Shown here one piece after another: positions 45,996 to 54,753 of a DNA stretch of 64,000 nt. Numbering within the stretch: position 1 is the stretch's first letter; every line of letters starts with the position of its first letter. The stretch spans positions 310,001 through 374,000 of the forward strand of contig NZ_CP159825.1 of the NCBI RefSeq assembly GCF_047729555.1. Reading direction: 5' to 3'. A model generated the notes under the pieces. That model had not been told where the DNA came from. It saw nothing but the letters and a program-made list of their open reading frames with translations, and did no database searches. Made by a program: the position numbers and the translations under genes. The stretch is from Porticoccus sp905181945. GTDB taxonomy: Bacteria; Pseudomonadota; Gammaproteobacteria; Pseudomonadales; Porticoccaceae.

Positions 45996-46157
45996 AAAAA
46001 TTATGTCTCATGATGTAGGCATTAGCTTGGTTGACACATGGATGATGGCTAAATCCCAGTATTTTTTTACAACAACTCAAATCATAGCCTATCTTACACA
46101 AGTTATCTTCATATAAAAAATAGTTGGCTTTTTGCTGCACAAAGAAGCTCTTATAAT

Positions 46158-46489
46158 TTGAAGCATATAAAGCTTCTAGTCCTTTGTAGTCTTCCTTCAG
46201 TGGTCTTTAGGGCAGGATTGAATTATCAATTTGGAAAGTCCCATCGATCTTCTGTGCCCACCCAAAAAACTAGCACAAAAGATTCTACTAGATATTCACA
46301 GGTGAACTTCCAGATTTCTAAGCTAAAAAAAGGACGTCTGCTAGCAAGGATAGGGCTGATAAGGCCGAGAAAGCTATAAGTTCTCTTCGTGAGGAATTAG
46401 TAGAACTAGGCGAGTTCAAGAAGACGGTTGCTCAACTCTCCTTTTTAATCCAAGCACATCAGACATTAGCGGTTGTAGCTAAATATTAG
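46158..46489 (+). pseudogene. Probable decayed small gene, frame broken
   Basis: A frame from TTG 46158 to 46379 starts like a signal or lipoprotein peptide (MKHIKLLVLCSLPSVVF). A second frame (46322-46489) has a coherent charged helix (ASKDRADKAEKAISSLREEL) with stops just upstream of it. The two overlap by about 58 bp, suggesting a small exported coiled-coil protein that lost its frame. No family is recognisable, and the halves could be unrelated chance frames. Confidence 0.35.
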
Positions 46490-46819
46490 GCAGGCGCCAA
46501 GTCTTGATAGAGCGCCTTTGCGGCCAGCCTCAGAGAGGATTTGATGAGTGACTTCTGAGTTGACATATGGCTTTTAGCACCTATTGCCACCAGATTGCTT
46601 CAAAAGTGCCCGGATATTTTTCGGGTATCTTGCTATCTAATAGGTTATTTTAAAAACGATACCAAAAAATATACCAACAATTATTTCAGGCTGCCAATGT
46701 ATGACAAAGTCTAATACTAGACAGCTGTATTATTAATTAATTAAATCATATACTTACTTTAAAGTTAAAATTTACTAAAGAGCCATATGGACAGGCTTGG
46801 ACTAAAGAAAAATAAGGAG
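46490..46819. other. Non-coding interval before tRNA-Leu
   Basis: 330 bp without a credible gene. AGGCGC/GCGCCT arms at 46492-46517 make a weak hairpin right after the decayed gene. A second short stem (CCCG/CGGG) lies near 46611-46630. The rest is AT-rich, with runs such as TTAATTAATTAA. I see no tRNA or riboswitch here. Confidence 0.4.
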
Positions 46820-46906
46820 TGGTACCAGAGGCCGGACTCGAACCGGCACGCTTTTAAGGGCGGGGGATTTTGAATCCCCTGTGTATACCAATTTCACCAC
46901 TCTGGC
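46820..46906 (-). tRNA. tRNA-Leu (anticodon CAA)
   Basis: 87 nt on the minus strand, with an encoded 3' CCA. The acceptor stem is GCCAGAG/CTCTGGT; the anticodon stem GGGGA/TCCCC encloses a loop with CAA, reading UUG. The long variable arm of a class II tRNA and the T-loop GGTTCGAGTCC are present. Sequence and position next to queA-tgt match the conserved gammaproteobacterial locus. Confidence 0.96.
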
Positions 46907-46916
46907 ACGGAGCACG

Positions 46917-46944
46917 ATTATAGCAGTGACCTTCGTAGAAGCAA
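46917..46944 (-). promoter_or_regulatory. Promoter of tRNA-Leu(CAA)
   Basis: On the minus strand a perfect -10 TATAAT (46917-46922) lies 16 bp after TTGCTT (46939-46944). The discriminator is GC-rich (CGTGCTCC), as in stable RNA promoters under stringent control. It sits 10 bp upstream of the tRNA 5' end. Confidence 0.65.
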
Positions 46945-47060
46945 GTGAGAATATACCGCTCGCCTAACGGAGCGCTTAATCTCAGAGACGCTAGCTATGG
47001 ACTCCTATTTCTATTACCCTTGCGGACTTTGCATTCAATGAGAGCGACATACAACCTGTT

Positions 47061-48149
47061 ATGCGACGAGAATATTTTAACTACGAATTACCAGTCGACC
47101 TAATAGCCCATGAGCCAAGCGTTGAGCGCAGAGGAAGCAGAATGCTGATTCTGGGGTCTCAGGATGGGCAAATTAAGCATAAATCATTTTATGAAATTGT
47201 CTCTTTAGTGAAGCCTGGAGACTTGATGGTTTTTAATGACACTAAGGTTATACCTGCAAGATTATTTGGATTAAAAGATACTGGCGGCAAGATAGAAATG
47301 TTGGTAGAAAGACTGGTTGACGACCAAAGAGTTTTAGCTCATTTGCGTGCCAGCAAGTCGCCTAAAGTTGGCACAGTAATCATATTTGATGGTGGAATTG
47401 AAGCTATAGTTGAAACCCGTCAAGAAAGTTTATTTATGGTTAGATTTCTTAGCGACCAATCCGTGATGAACATACTTGAATCTACAGGCCATACACCTCT
47501 TCCTCCTTATATAGAACGAGCTGACCAAGCTGTTGATAGGGAGCGTTATCAGACGGTGTATGCTAGAACACCTGGCGCAGTAGCTGCACCAACTGCAGGA
47601 CTGCATTTTGATTTAGAGATACTAGAACAACTGTCCCTCTTGGGTGTTGACATGGCATATGTCACATTGCATGTCGGTGCTGGAACATTTCAGCCTGTGC
47701 GCGTTGATAGCATTCATGAGCATGTAATGCACTCAGAAGTGATAGATGTACCTTTGAGTGTTTGCGAAAAAGTAGTAGCAACACGCCAGCGAGGAGGGCG
47801 TGTAATTGCTGTTGGAACGACTAGTGTCCGCTGCCTAGAAAGTGCAGCTGCTGATGGAGTCCTTAGGCCCATGAAGGGTGAAACAGATATATTTATTTAT
47901 CCCGGCTATGAATTTCAGGTGGTGGATGCCATGGTGACAAACTTTCATTTGCCTGAGTCTACACTATTAATGCTAGTTAGCGCATTTTCAGGATATTCTG
48001 AGATAATGAACGCTTACCATCAAGCTATTGACAAAAAATACAGATTCTTTAGTTATGGCGATGCCATGTTTTTAACTCGTAACTTAAATGCAGTCAACGA
48101 ACTACCGATCACCAAAGTGTATTCAAGGGATATTTTAAATGAGACGTAA
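47061..48149 (+). CDS. queA: S-adenosylmethionine:tRNA ribosyltransferase-isomerase
   Basis: Makes epoxyqueuosine from preQ1 in tRNA, using the ribosyl part of SAM. It has 362 residues, slightly longer than E. coli QueA. Conserved elements are YELPVDLIAHEP at the N-terminus, VFNDTKVIPARLFG, GAVAAPTAGLHF, the HVGAGTFQPV segment and VTNFHLPESTLLMLVSAF. Start ATG 47061 is divergent from tRNA-Leu. Its stop lies just before the tgt start, so the two queuosine genes are probably cotranscribed. Confidence 0.96.
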   Translation: MRREYFNYELPVDLIAHEPSVERRGSRMLILGSQDGQIKHKSFYEIVSLVKPGDLMVFNDTKVIPARLFGLKDTGGKIEMLVERLVDDQRVLAHLRASKSPKVGTVIIFDGGIEAIVETRQESLFMVRFLSDQSVMNILESTGHTPLPPYIERADQAVDRERYQTVYARTPGAVAAPTAGLHFDLEILEQLSLLGVDMAYVTLHVGAGTFQPVRVDSIHEHVMHSEVIDVPLSVCEKVVATRQRGGRVIAVGTTSVRCLESAAADGVLRPMKGETDIFIYPGYEFQVVDAMVTNFHLPESTLLMLVSAFSGYSEIMNAYHQAIDKKYRFFSYGDAMFLTRNLNAVNELPITKVYSRDILNET

Positions 48150-48156
48150 GTGCTTA

Positions 48157-49254
48157 ATGTCTTTTGAGTTGGACGCTACAGACGGCAATGCTCGGAGAGG
48201 TAGACTTAAGTTTCCTCGAGGCAATGTAGAAACACCCGCTTTTATGCCTGTTGGGACGTGCGGCACAGTGAAAGGTATGTTGCCACGAGATATTAAAGAT
48301 ATTGGCGCCCAAATAGTTTTAGGTAATACTTTTCATTTGATGTTGAGGCCTGGAACAGAGGTAATCAAATCTCATGGAGATTTGCATGATTTTATGCAGT
48401 GGCATGGTCCAATCCTTACTGACTCTGGAGGCTTTCAAGTTTTCAGCTTGGGATCGATTCGAAAAATTACTGATAAAGGCGTCTCTTTCCGCTCTCCTGT
48501 TGATGGCAGCCCAGTGTTTTTGGACCCAGAGACCTCAATGCAGGTCCAAAAGGACCTGGGAGCTGATATTGTAATGATCTTTGATGAGTGCACGCCTTAT
48601 CCTGCATCAGAGAAAGACGCGCGAGCCTCTATGGAGCTATCTTTACGTTGGGCAGAGCGCAGTAAGAAAGCACATGACGATAGTTCTTCCGCATTATTCG
48701 GAATTGTCCAAGGTGGCATGTATGAAAATTTACGCGAATTATCTTTAACGGGTCTTGAAAAGTTAGAGTTTGATGGTTATGCCGTTGGTGGCCTTTCTGT
48801 GGGCGAGCCCAAAGAAGACATGCTTAGGGTGTTGGATGCACTGACACCTAAAATGCCCAACAATAAGCCCCGTTATTTGATGGGTGTGGGGAAACCATTG
48901 GATATTCTGGAGGCAGTAAAGCACGGTATTGATATGTTTGACTGCGTTATGCCTACACGTAATGCACGTAATGGCCATTTATTTACTAGTTGTGGTGTGG
49001 TTAAAATTAAAAATGCACAATATCGATATGATGTTGGGCCGTTAGACAAAAAATGTGATTGCTACACCTGTAAAAATTTTAGCCGCGCATACCTCCATCA
49101 TTTAGAGAAATGTGGAGAAATGCTTGGAGCGCAGTTAAATACTATTCATAACCTACGTTATTATCAGAATTTCATGACAGATGTACGCCAAGCGATAAAA
49201 GAGCATCGATTAGATGATTTTTCAGCACAATTTTATCAGGAACAAGGACTTTAA
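48157..49254 (+). CDS. tgt: tRNA-guanine transglycosylase
   Basis: Exchanges G34 for preQ1 in GUN-anticodon tRNAs. About 365 residues from ATG 48157, whose MSFELDATDGNARRG matches the E. coli and pseudomonad N-termini; ATG 48139 is in frame and would overlap queA by 11 bp. The active site has ILTDSGGFQVFSL (Asp acid/base) and GIVQGGMYENLR; the catalytic nucleophile aspartate is in FDCVMPTRNARNG. The zinc site is CDCYTC plus a downstream His. Followed by a terminator where yajC usually begins. Confidence 0.96.
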   Translation: MSFELDATDGNARRGRLKFPRGNVETPAFMPVGTCGTVKGMLPRDIKDIGAQIVLGNTFHLMLRPGTEVIKSHGDLHDFMQWHGPILTDSGGFQVFSLGSIRKITDKGVSFRSPVDGSPVFLDPETSMQVQKDLGADIVMIFDECTPYPASEKDARASMELSLRWAERSKKAHDDSSSALFGIVQGGMYENLRELSLTGLEKLEFDGYAVGGLSVGEPKEDMLRVLDALTPKMPNNKPRYLMGVGKPLDILEAVKHGIDMFDCVMPTRNARNGHLFTSCGVVKIKNAQYRYDVGPLDKKCDCYTCKNFSRAYLHHLEKCGEMLGAQLNTIHNLRYYQNFMTDVRQAIKEHRLDDFSAQFYQEQGL

Positions 49255-49275
49255 TTAATTAAAGGACAACCAATG

Positions 49276-49295
49276 GCAGCTGCCTGCTGCTTTTT
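49276..49295 (+). terminator. Rho-independent terminator after tgt
   Basis: GCAGC and GCTGC form a 5-bp GC-rich stem with a 5-nt loop, followed by five T, 22 bp past the tgt stop. It separates queA-tgt from secDF. Confidence 0.5.
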
Positions 49296-49423
49296 CAGTA
49301 AGAGCTGATTGATTTTATTTTATTAAGTGTAGCATTGAAAAAAAGAGTAGTTTTTCAGAGACTCTTACTTTAAAAGCCTAAAAATAATCTTTAGCAGGCC
49401 TCACAAGAAGACTGTTTTCAGCC

Positions 49424-49429
49424 TATAAT
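49424..49429 (+). promoter_or_regulatory. Candidate -10 element for secD-secF
   Basis: A perfect TATAAT about 40 bp upstream of the secD start, preceded by a poor -35. Its placement after the tgt terminator supports independent transcription of secDF. Confidence 0.4.
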
Positions 49430-49470
49430 GCGAGCCTTGATCATTTTTATGCCACACAAAGAACAATTTT

Positions 49471-51333
49471 ATGAATAATTATCCTTTAAAGACTTATCTT
49501 TTTATTCTTGTAACCATAGTTATGAGTGTTGTTTATGCCTTACCTAATCTTTTTGCGGCAGACCCTGCATTACAAATCTCTGGGCAGAACGGAGAAATGG
49601 TAATTGACCAGCCGGTGATGGATAAAATTACAAATGCATTAAGAGTGGCGAATATTGAATATTTTGGTGAAGAAGTAAGTGGAGAAAACGGCCTCCTTCG
49701 CTTAAAAGATATTGATCAGCAGTTGCCTGCAAAGCGAGTTATTCAGGATAAGCTTGGCCCTGATTATATTGTTGCATTAAATTTGGCTCCAACAACTCCA
49801 GAATGGTTGTCTAAATTTGGAGCCTCTCCAATGAAGCTCGGCCTTGATCTTCGAGGAGGAGTCCACTTTTTGCTTGAAGTAAATACTGATGAGGTTGTAG
49901 AAAAGCAAATGGAGACCACGGTTACCCAAGTGCGTGCTGCTATGCGAGAAGAAAAACTACGTTACGAGTCTGTAAAAATAGTGAATGGGAGGTTAATAGT
50001 CAGTGTTTTTAAAACTAAGGCTGAGGCAGAGAAAGCAAGCAGTATTTTGCGTAATAAATTTAGAGGCATAACTAGAAAGAGCACTGAAGAAAACGGTTTT
50101 TTTATCATTCACTCTGAAATGCTGGAATCAGAAATTAAAAAAATTGAAGACTACGCTATTAACCAAAATTTAACGACATTGCGTAATCGTGTGAATGAAT
50201 TAGGAGTGTCAGAGCCAGTTGTTCAGCGCCAGGGAAGAAATAGAGTTGTTGTCGAGCTACCTGGCGTGCAGGATACTGCCGAGGCTAAACGAATTATTGG
50301 TAAAACGGCAAATTTAGAGTTCAGGTTAGAGGCGGAAGCTGGATCTACCAATCGCGAAAGATTTGAATTCAGTGAAAACTATGTCCGCGACAGAGGGATT
50401 AAAGACGCTTTTTTAAAGCGCACGGTGGTAATTACAGGTGATCATGTGTCCAAGGCTTCTGCCGGTTTTGACGAGCAAGGAACTCCCAATGTGAGTATTA
50501 CCTTAAATAGTAAAGGTGGCGCCAGAATGCACCGCATATCTAGAAATAATATTGGACGTCGTCTGGGGGTCCTGTTTATTGAATACAAGGTAGGAAGAAA
50601 ATATGACACTGATGACACTGGTAAGCGGGTAGCCGTTTCTGAGCGCTATGTCGATAAGAAAATTATCAATTTGGCGACTATTCAGAGCGCCCTGGGTGTT
50701 GGTTTTCAAATTACCGGCTTGACTAGTCCGCGTGAAGCTTCTGAGTTAGCATTATTTTTGAGGGCGGGCGCTATGGCCGCCCCAATGTATTTTGTAGAAG
50801 AGAGGACTATTGGTCCATCGCTGGGAGCTGAAAATATTTCTTTGGGTGTCAAATCTGTAACGATTGGTATGCTTCTTGTAATTGCTTTTATGTTAATTTA
50901 TTACAAGCTATTCGGTCTTTTTGCTAATATCGCTTTGACTTTAAACTTATTGATTTTGATGGCCTTCATGTCACTGCTTGAGGCAACTTTAACATTACCT
51001 GGTATTGCCGGCATTGTTTTGACAGTAGGGATAGCGGTAGATGCAAATGTGCTTATATTTTCGCGAATCAAAGAAGAGCTAGCCTCCGGTTTACCTGCTC
51101 AGTCTGCTATTAATGCTGGATACGATCGAGCCTTTGTTTCAATTGTAGATGCTAATGTAACAACTCTTATAGTTGCTATTATTCTTTTTGTTATTGGGTC
51201 TGGCCCCGTACAGGGGTTTGCGGTGACTCTTTCCATCGGTATTTTAGTGTCCATGTTTACGGCTATTATTGTCACCAGAGCGTTAGTTAACTTGAGTTAT
51301 GGTAATCGCACCATAGAAAAAATCTGGATTTAG
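49471..51333 (+). CDS. secD: Protein translocase subunit SecD
   Basis: An RND-type membrane protein that, with SecF, uses the proton gradient to finish protein export through SecYEG. It has 620 residues: one N-terminal membrane segment, a large periplasmic region with P1 head and base (KLGLDLRGGVHFLLEV), and five C-terminal segments starting near residue 455. GIAVDANVLIFSRIKEE is the conserved TM4 proton-path region. ATG 49471 has little ribosome site. Followed 10 bp later by secF. yajC, normally directly upstream, is missing. Confidence 0.96.
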   Translation: MNNYPLKTYLFILVTIVMSVVYALPNLFAADPALQISGQNGEMVIDQPVMDKITNALRVANIEYFGEEVSGENGLLRLKDIDQQLPAKRVIQDKLGPDYIVALNLAPTTPEWLSKFGASPMKLGLDLRGGVHFLLEVNTDEVVEKQMETTVTQVRAAMREEKLRYESVKIVNGRLIVSVFKTKAEAEKASSILRNKFRGITRKSTEENGFFIIHSEMLESEIKKIEDYAINQNLTTLRNRVNELGVSEPVVQRQGRNRVVVELPGVQDTAEAKRIIGKTANLEFRLEAEAGSTNRERFEFSENYVRDRGIKDAFLKRTVVITGDHVSKASAGFDEQGTPNVSITLNSKGGARMHRISRNNIGRRLGVLFIEYKVGRKYDTDDTGKRVAVSERYVDKKIINLATIQSALGVGFQITGLTSPREASELALFLRAGAMAAPMYFVEERTIGPSLGAENISLGVKSVTIGMLLVIAFMLIYYKLFGLFANIALTLNLLILMAFMSLLEATLTLPGIAGIVLTVGIAVDANVLIFSRIKEELASGLPAQSAINAGYDRAFVSIVDANVTTLIVAIILFVIGSGPVQGFAVTLSIGILVSMFTAIIVTRALVNLSYGNRTIEKIWI

Positions 51334-51343
51334 GAAAGCTGAT

Positions 51344-52261
51344 ATGATCACTGATAGTGTTGTTAATTTTATGGGTCAGCGGAAAGTAGCGTTCATTCTT
51401 TCTATTTTTCTAATTATTGGATCTATTGTTTCTTTTGGCACCAAAGGGTTGGTTCTAGGGTTAGATTTTACTGGTGGCACTCAGATTGAAGTGGGCTATC
51501 AAGAGTCAGCTAATTTGATAGATATCCGAGCCCAGCTAACTAAAGCCGGCTTTGAGGCTCCCGTTGTTGTCCACTTTGGGTCTGAGAGAGATGTCCTTAT
51601 TCGCATGCAGGGAAAGCCTGAATCAGGCTTGTCTGATGCGGTCCTACAAGCACTTCAAACCAACCAGCCTAATGTTGTTTTACGTCGAGTCGACTTTGTG
51701 GGGCCTCAGGTAGGGGAAGAGCTACGAGAGGATGGTGGCCTTGGCATGCTTGTAGCCTTGCTGGTTGTTATGATGTATATCGCTATTCGGTTTCAATATA
51801 AGTTTTCTTTAGGTGCGGTCGTTGCGCTGGCTCACGATGTAATTATCACCCTTGGATTTTTCTCCGTTACCGGCTTGGAATTTGATCTTACTGTTTTAGC
51901 TGCAGTATTAGCAGTTATAGGATATTCGCTGAATGACACCATAGTTGTATCTGACAGGATTCGAGAAAATTTACGATTGTTGCGTATTTCTAATATCGAA
52001 ACAGTAATTAACAAATCATTAACCCAAACTCTTGGTCGCACCTTAGTAACATCCCTGACTACACTGCTGGTGCTAGTGTCATTATTCTTATTTGGTGGAG
52101 AGTTGATTCATAATTTTGCTATTGCGTTAATAGTGGGTGTTTTTATTGGAACTTACTCGTCAATTTATGTGGCATCAAACATGCTTCTTACCTTAGGCCT
52201 ACAGCGAGAAGATTTAATGCCTTCTGAAAAAGAGGACGCAGAGATAAATGAGCTACCCTAG
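51344..52261 (+). CDS. secF: Protein translocase subunit SecF
   Basis: Partner of SecD. It has 305 residues and six membrane segments. LGLDFTGGTQIEVGY in the first periplasmic region and GYSLNDTIVVSDRIRENLR in the TM4 region are the family signatures. A good AGGAAAG ribosome site precedes ATG 51344. Convergent with proS. Confidence 0.96.
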   Translation: MITDSVVNFMGQRKVAFILSIFLIIGSIVSFGTKGLVLGLDFTGGTQIEVGYQESANLIDIRAQLTKAGFEAPVVVHFGSERDVLIRMQGKPESGLSDAVLQALQTNQPNVVLRRVDFVGPQVGEELREDGGLGMLVALLVVMMYIAIRFQYKFSLGAVVALAHDVIITLGFFSVTGLEFDLTVLAAVLAVIGYSLNDTIVVSDRIRENLRLLRISNIETVINKSLTQTLGRTLVTSLTTLLVLVSLFLFGGELIHNFAIALIVGVFIGTYSSIYVASNMLLTLGLQREDLMPSEKEDAEINELP

Positions 52262-52297
52262 CTAAATAAAGCGGCGCTTATTGATCTGATTAATGGC

Positions 52298-54049
52298 TTA
52301 GCGTTTTATATTCTGGAGTAAAAATTGATTGAGATCTGTGAGAGAGATATTCTGGTTTTCTGAATATCGGCGATTGCGGTATTCAACGACTCCTTGCTCT
52401 AAACTTCTTTCCCCAACCACTATGCAATGAGGTAGGCCGATAAGCTCAACGGTTGATAACATGACGCCTAGGCGCGATTTGTCTTGATCCATAAAGAGAA
52501 CATCGAACCCTAAACCTACAAGCTCAGAGTGAATTTTTTCGCAAACTATTTTTACTTGCTCAGATTTTTGCATATTGATAGGGATCAATGCAATTTGAAA
52601 AGGCGCCAATGCATCTGGCCATACAATACCGCTGGCATCATTATTTTGCTCAATAGCAGCAGCTACAATTCTACTGACCCCGATTCCATAGCAACCCATA
52701 AACATCGTCTGTTCCTTACCTTCTTCGTTGAGCACTGTTGCGTTCATAGTTTTACTATATTTAGCCCCCAGTTGAAAGATATGCCCAACCTCTATACCAC
52801 GCTTGATATCTAATACTCCTCGACCATCTGGACTAGGGTCTCCTTGGACGGCATTCCTAATATCTTCGACTCTTACATCTGGGCAGTCGCGCTCCCAGTT
52901 GACTCCTGTAAGATAGAAACCATCTTTGTTAGCTCCACATGTAAAGTCAATTAACTGGCTAGCAGCATGGTCAGCAATCACAGGGATGTTAAGACCTACC
53001 GGTCCCAAGAAGCTGATATCACAACCGAATTGTTTTTTGATGATCTCTTGGCTCGCTAAAGTCAGTGGTGATTTGATGCCACTAATTTTTTGAGATTTAA
53101 CAGTATTGAGCTCATGATCATCACGCAAGATCAACGCCGCTAATGGATTGATCGAAATAGCCTGATCATCGTTAGATAGTATTATATCGGGCTCAGCCAG
53201 CACAATTATTATCTTAATTGTTTGGACTTTATCTGTATCTGGGAGCTTATTTGTCCCTACAGTACTATGTTGGTGTGATATTTCAATTTTTTGTAGTTGC
53301 TGTCTGTTGTTTGAGGTCTTTTTCTCTAGGTTAACCGCTTTAGTTGTCTCAATGTTCGCTGCAAAATCACTTTTAGTTGAAAAAGCAATAGCATCTTCAC
53401 CGGATGCGGCCAAAACGTGAAATTCATGTGAATGATTTCCGCCAATGCTACCAGTGTCAGCAATAACAGACCTAAAATCTAAGCCTATTCGTTTGAAAAT
53501 ATTAGTATAGGTTTGATGCATCAACTCGTATGTGTGGCGAAGACTTTCTTCAGAGGCATGAAAAGAATAAGCATCTTTCATTAAAAATTCTCTAGATCGC
53601 ATAACGCCAAAACGAGGACGTCTTTCGTCCCGAAACTTAGTTTGTATTTGATAAAAAGTAACGGGTAGTTGTTTGTAGCTTTGAATTTCGTGCCCAACCA
53701 AGTCAGTGATGACCTCTTCGTGAGTTGGGCCTAGGCAAAAAGATCGATCATGCCTATCTTTTATTCGAAGAAGCTCTGGGCCGTACTCTTTCCAGCGACC
53801 TGATTTTTTCCAAATTTCGGCAGGTTGGGTTATAGGCATCAGGACTTCTTGCGCCCCAGATCTATCCATTTCTTCTCTAATGATAGCTTCCACTTTGCGT
53901 AGCACGCGTAATCCTATGGGAAGCCAGGTATATAGGCCTGAGGTTAACTTTCGAATCATTCCTGCTCGCAACATTAGCTGATGGCTAATGACTTCTGCAT
54001 CAGAAGGGATTTCTTTCTTTGTGGTAATGAGAAATTTGCTAGCGCGCAT
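52298..54049 (-). CDS. proS: Prolyl-tRNA synthetase (bacterial type)
   Basis: A class II synthetase of 583 residues. The catalytic core has motif 2 (KFRDERRPRFGVMRSREFLMKDAYSF) and the insertion (editing) domain at about residues 225-405, recognisable but divergent (DISFLGPVGLNIPVIADHAA). Motif 3 (CYGIGVSRIVAAAIEQ) and an anticodon-binding C-terminus follow. Slightly longer than the usual 570 residues. Convergent with secF. Confidence 0.95.
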   Translation of the reverse strand: MRASKFLITTKKEIPSDAEVISHQLMLRAGMIRKLTSGLYTWLPIGLRVLRKVEAIIREEMDRSGAQEVLMPITQPAEIWKKSGRWKEYGPELLRIKDRHDRSFCLGPTHEEVITDLVGHEIQSYKQLPVTFYQIQTKFRDERRPRFGVMRSREFLMKDAYSFHASEESLRHTYELMHQTYTNIFKRIGLDFRSVIADTGSIGGNHSHEFHVLAASGEDAIAFSTKSDFAANIETTKAVNLEKKTSNNRQQLQKIEISHQHSTVGTNKLPDTDKVQTIKIIIVLAEPDIILSNDDQAISINPLAALILRDDHELNTVKSQKISGIKSPLTLASQEIIKKQFGCDISFLGPVGLNIPVIADHAASQLIDFTCGANKDGFYLTGVNWERDCPDVRVEDIRNAVQGDPSPDGRGVLDIKRGIEVGHIFQLGAKYSKTMNATVLNEEGKEQTMFMGCYGIGVSRIVAAAIEQNNDASGIVWPDALAPFQIALIPINMQKSEQVKIVCEKIHSELVGLGFDVLFMDQDKSRLGVMLSTVELIGLPHCIVVGERSLEQGVVEYRNRRYSENQNISLTDLNQFLLQNIKR

Positions 54050-54135
54050 AATCTATTCTTTATCTTGGCGGTTAACGCAAAAGAGAGTATTTTACGATGC
54101 CCGTATGTATTGATATAAAGTAGGGAGGTATTTAA

Positions 54136-54570
54136 ATGTTTAAGCTCCACCCCCGGTTAATTCAGGATAGTATACCTGTTGGTGAATTTGAGCTATCAAA
54201 TCTTCTTATTCATCGAGATGCAAGTTATCCTTGGTTTATTTTGGTGCCAAAAAAACCTGATATTACAGAAATTTACCATTTGTCGAATCAAGAAAGAATG
54301 CAGCTAATAAAAGAATCTTGTTTATTGGCTGAAACGATGGCGAAATTGTTTGCGCCTGACAAGATTAACATTGCAGCTTTAGGTAACATGGTTCCTCAGT
54401 TGCATGTGCATCATGTTGCTCGCTATAAGAACGATGCTTCTTGGCCGAATCCGGTATGGGCTGCTGCGCCTCAGACTGAATACAAAAAAGATAAACTGCA
54501 GCTTCGAATTAAGTCAATGGGCCTGTCTCTTGCCGGAAAAGACTTTAGTTTTATCGAGCGCCCAATCTGA
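54136..54570 (+). CDS. HIT-family protein
   Basis: A 144-residue member of the histidine triad nucleotide-binding superfamily. The triad region reads QLHVHHVARY; SYPWFILVPKK is also typical. Substrate is unknown. A strong GGGAGG ribosome site precedes ATG 54136. Divergent from proS and followed about 180 bp later by aspS. Confidence 0.85.
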   Translation: MFKLHPRLIQDSIPVGEFELSNLLIHRDASYPWFILVPKKPDITEIYHLSNQERMQLIKESCLLAETMAKLFAPDKINIAALGNMVPQLHVHHVARYKNDASWPNPVWAAAPQTEYKKDKLQLRIKSMGLSLAGKDFSFIERPI

Positions 54571-54655
54571 AAGATGTGCGCTAATCTATCGTTGCAGATC
54601 TTCGGCTCGCGATCATGAGACAAGATCTGTTCTTCTAGCGCCCGTTTTCATGATG

Positions 54656-54713
54656 TATAATGCCAGAATTTTTGAGATCCATACCTATAGGGCTATAACT
54701 CTATAGGTATGGA
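54656..54713 (+). promoter_or_regulatory. aspS leader: -10 element and perfect 13-bp inverted repeat
   Basis: TATAAT at 54656-54661 is a likely -10. About 16 bp later TCCATACCTATAG (54678-54690) and CTATAGGTATGGA (54701-54713) form a perfect inverted repeat around a 10-nt spacer. There is no T run, and aspS starts 40 bp further on. It would lie at the very 5' end of the transcript, or act as a dyad operator just past the start point. Confidence 0.5.
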
Positions 54714-54753
54714 CAGGCTCTTCAGCAGAGCTTGTATTAATATGGGAAAAATA

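Noticed and set aside
46490..46906. Integrated element at tRNA-Leu
   Set aside because: No integrase, no repeated tRNA 3' end and flanking synteny is canonical.
49273..49308. 11-codon frame after tgt as a yajC remnant
   Set aside because: It has no YajC-like sequence and coincides with a GC-rich hairpin plus T run, better explained as a terminator.
54709..54753. Longer AspRS start at 54709
   Set aside because: It begins inside the leader inverted repeat and adds residues not found in AspRS; the 54754 start gives the standard 590 residues.
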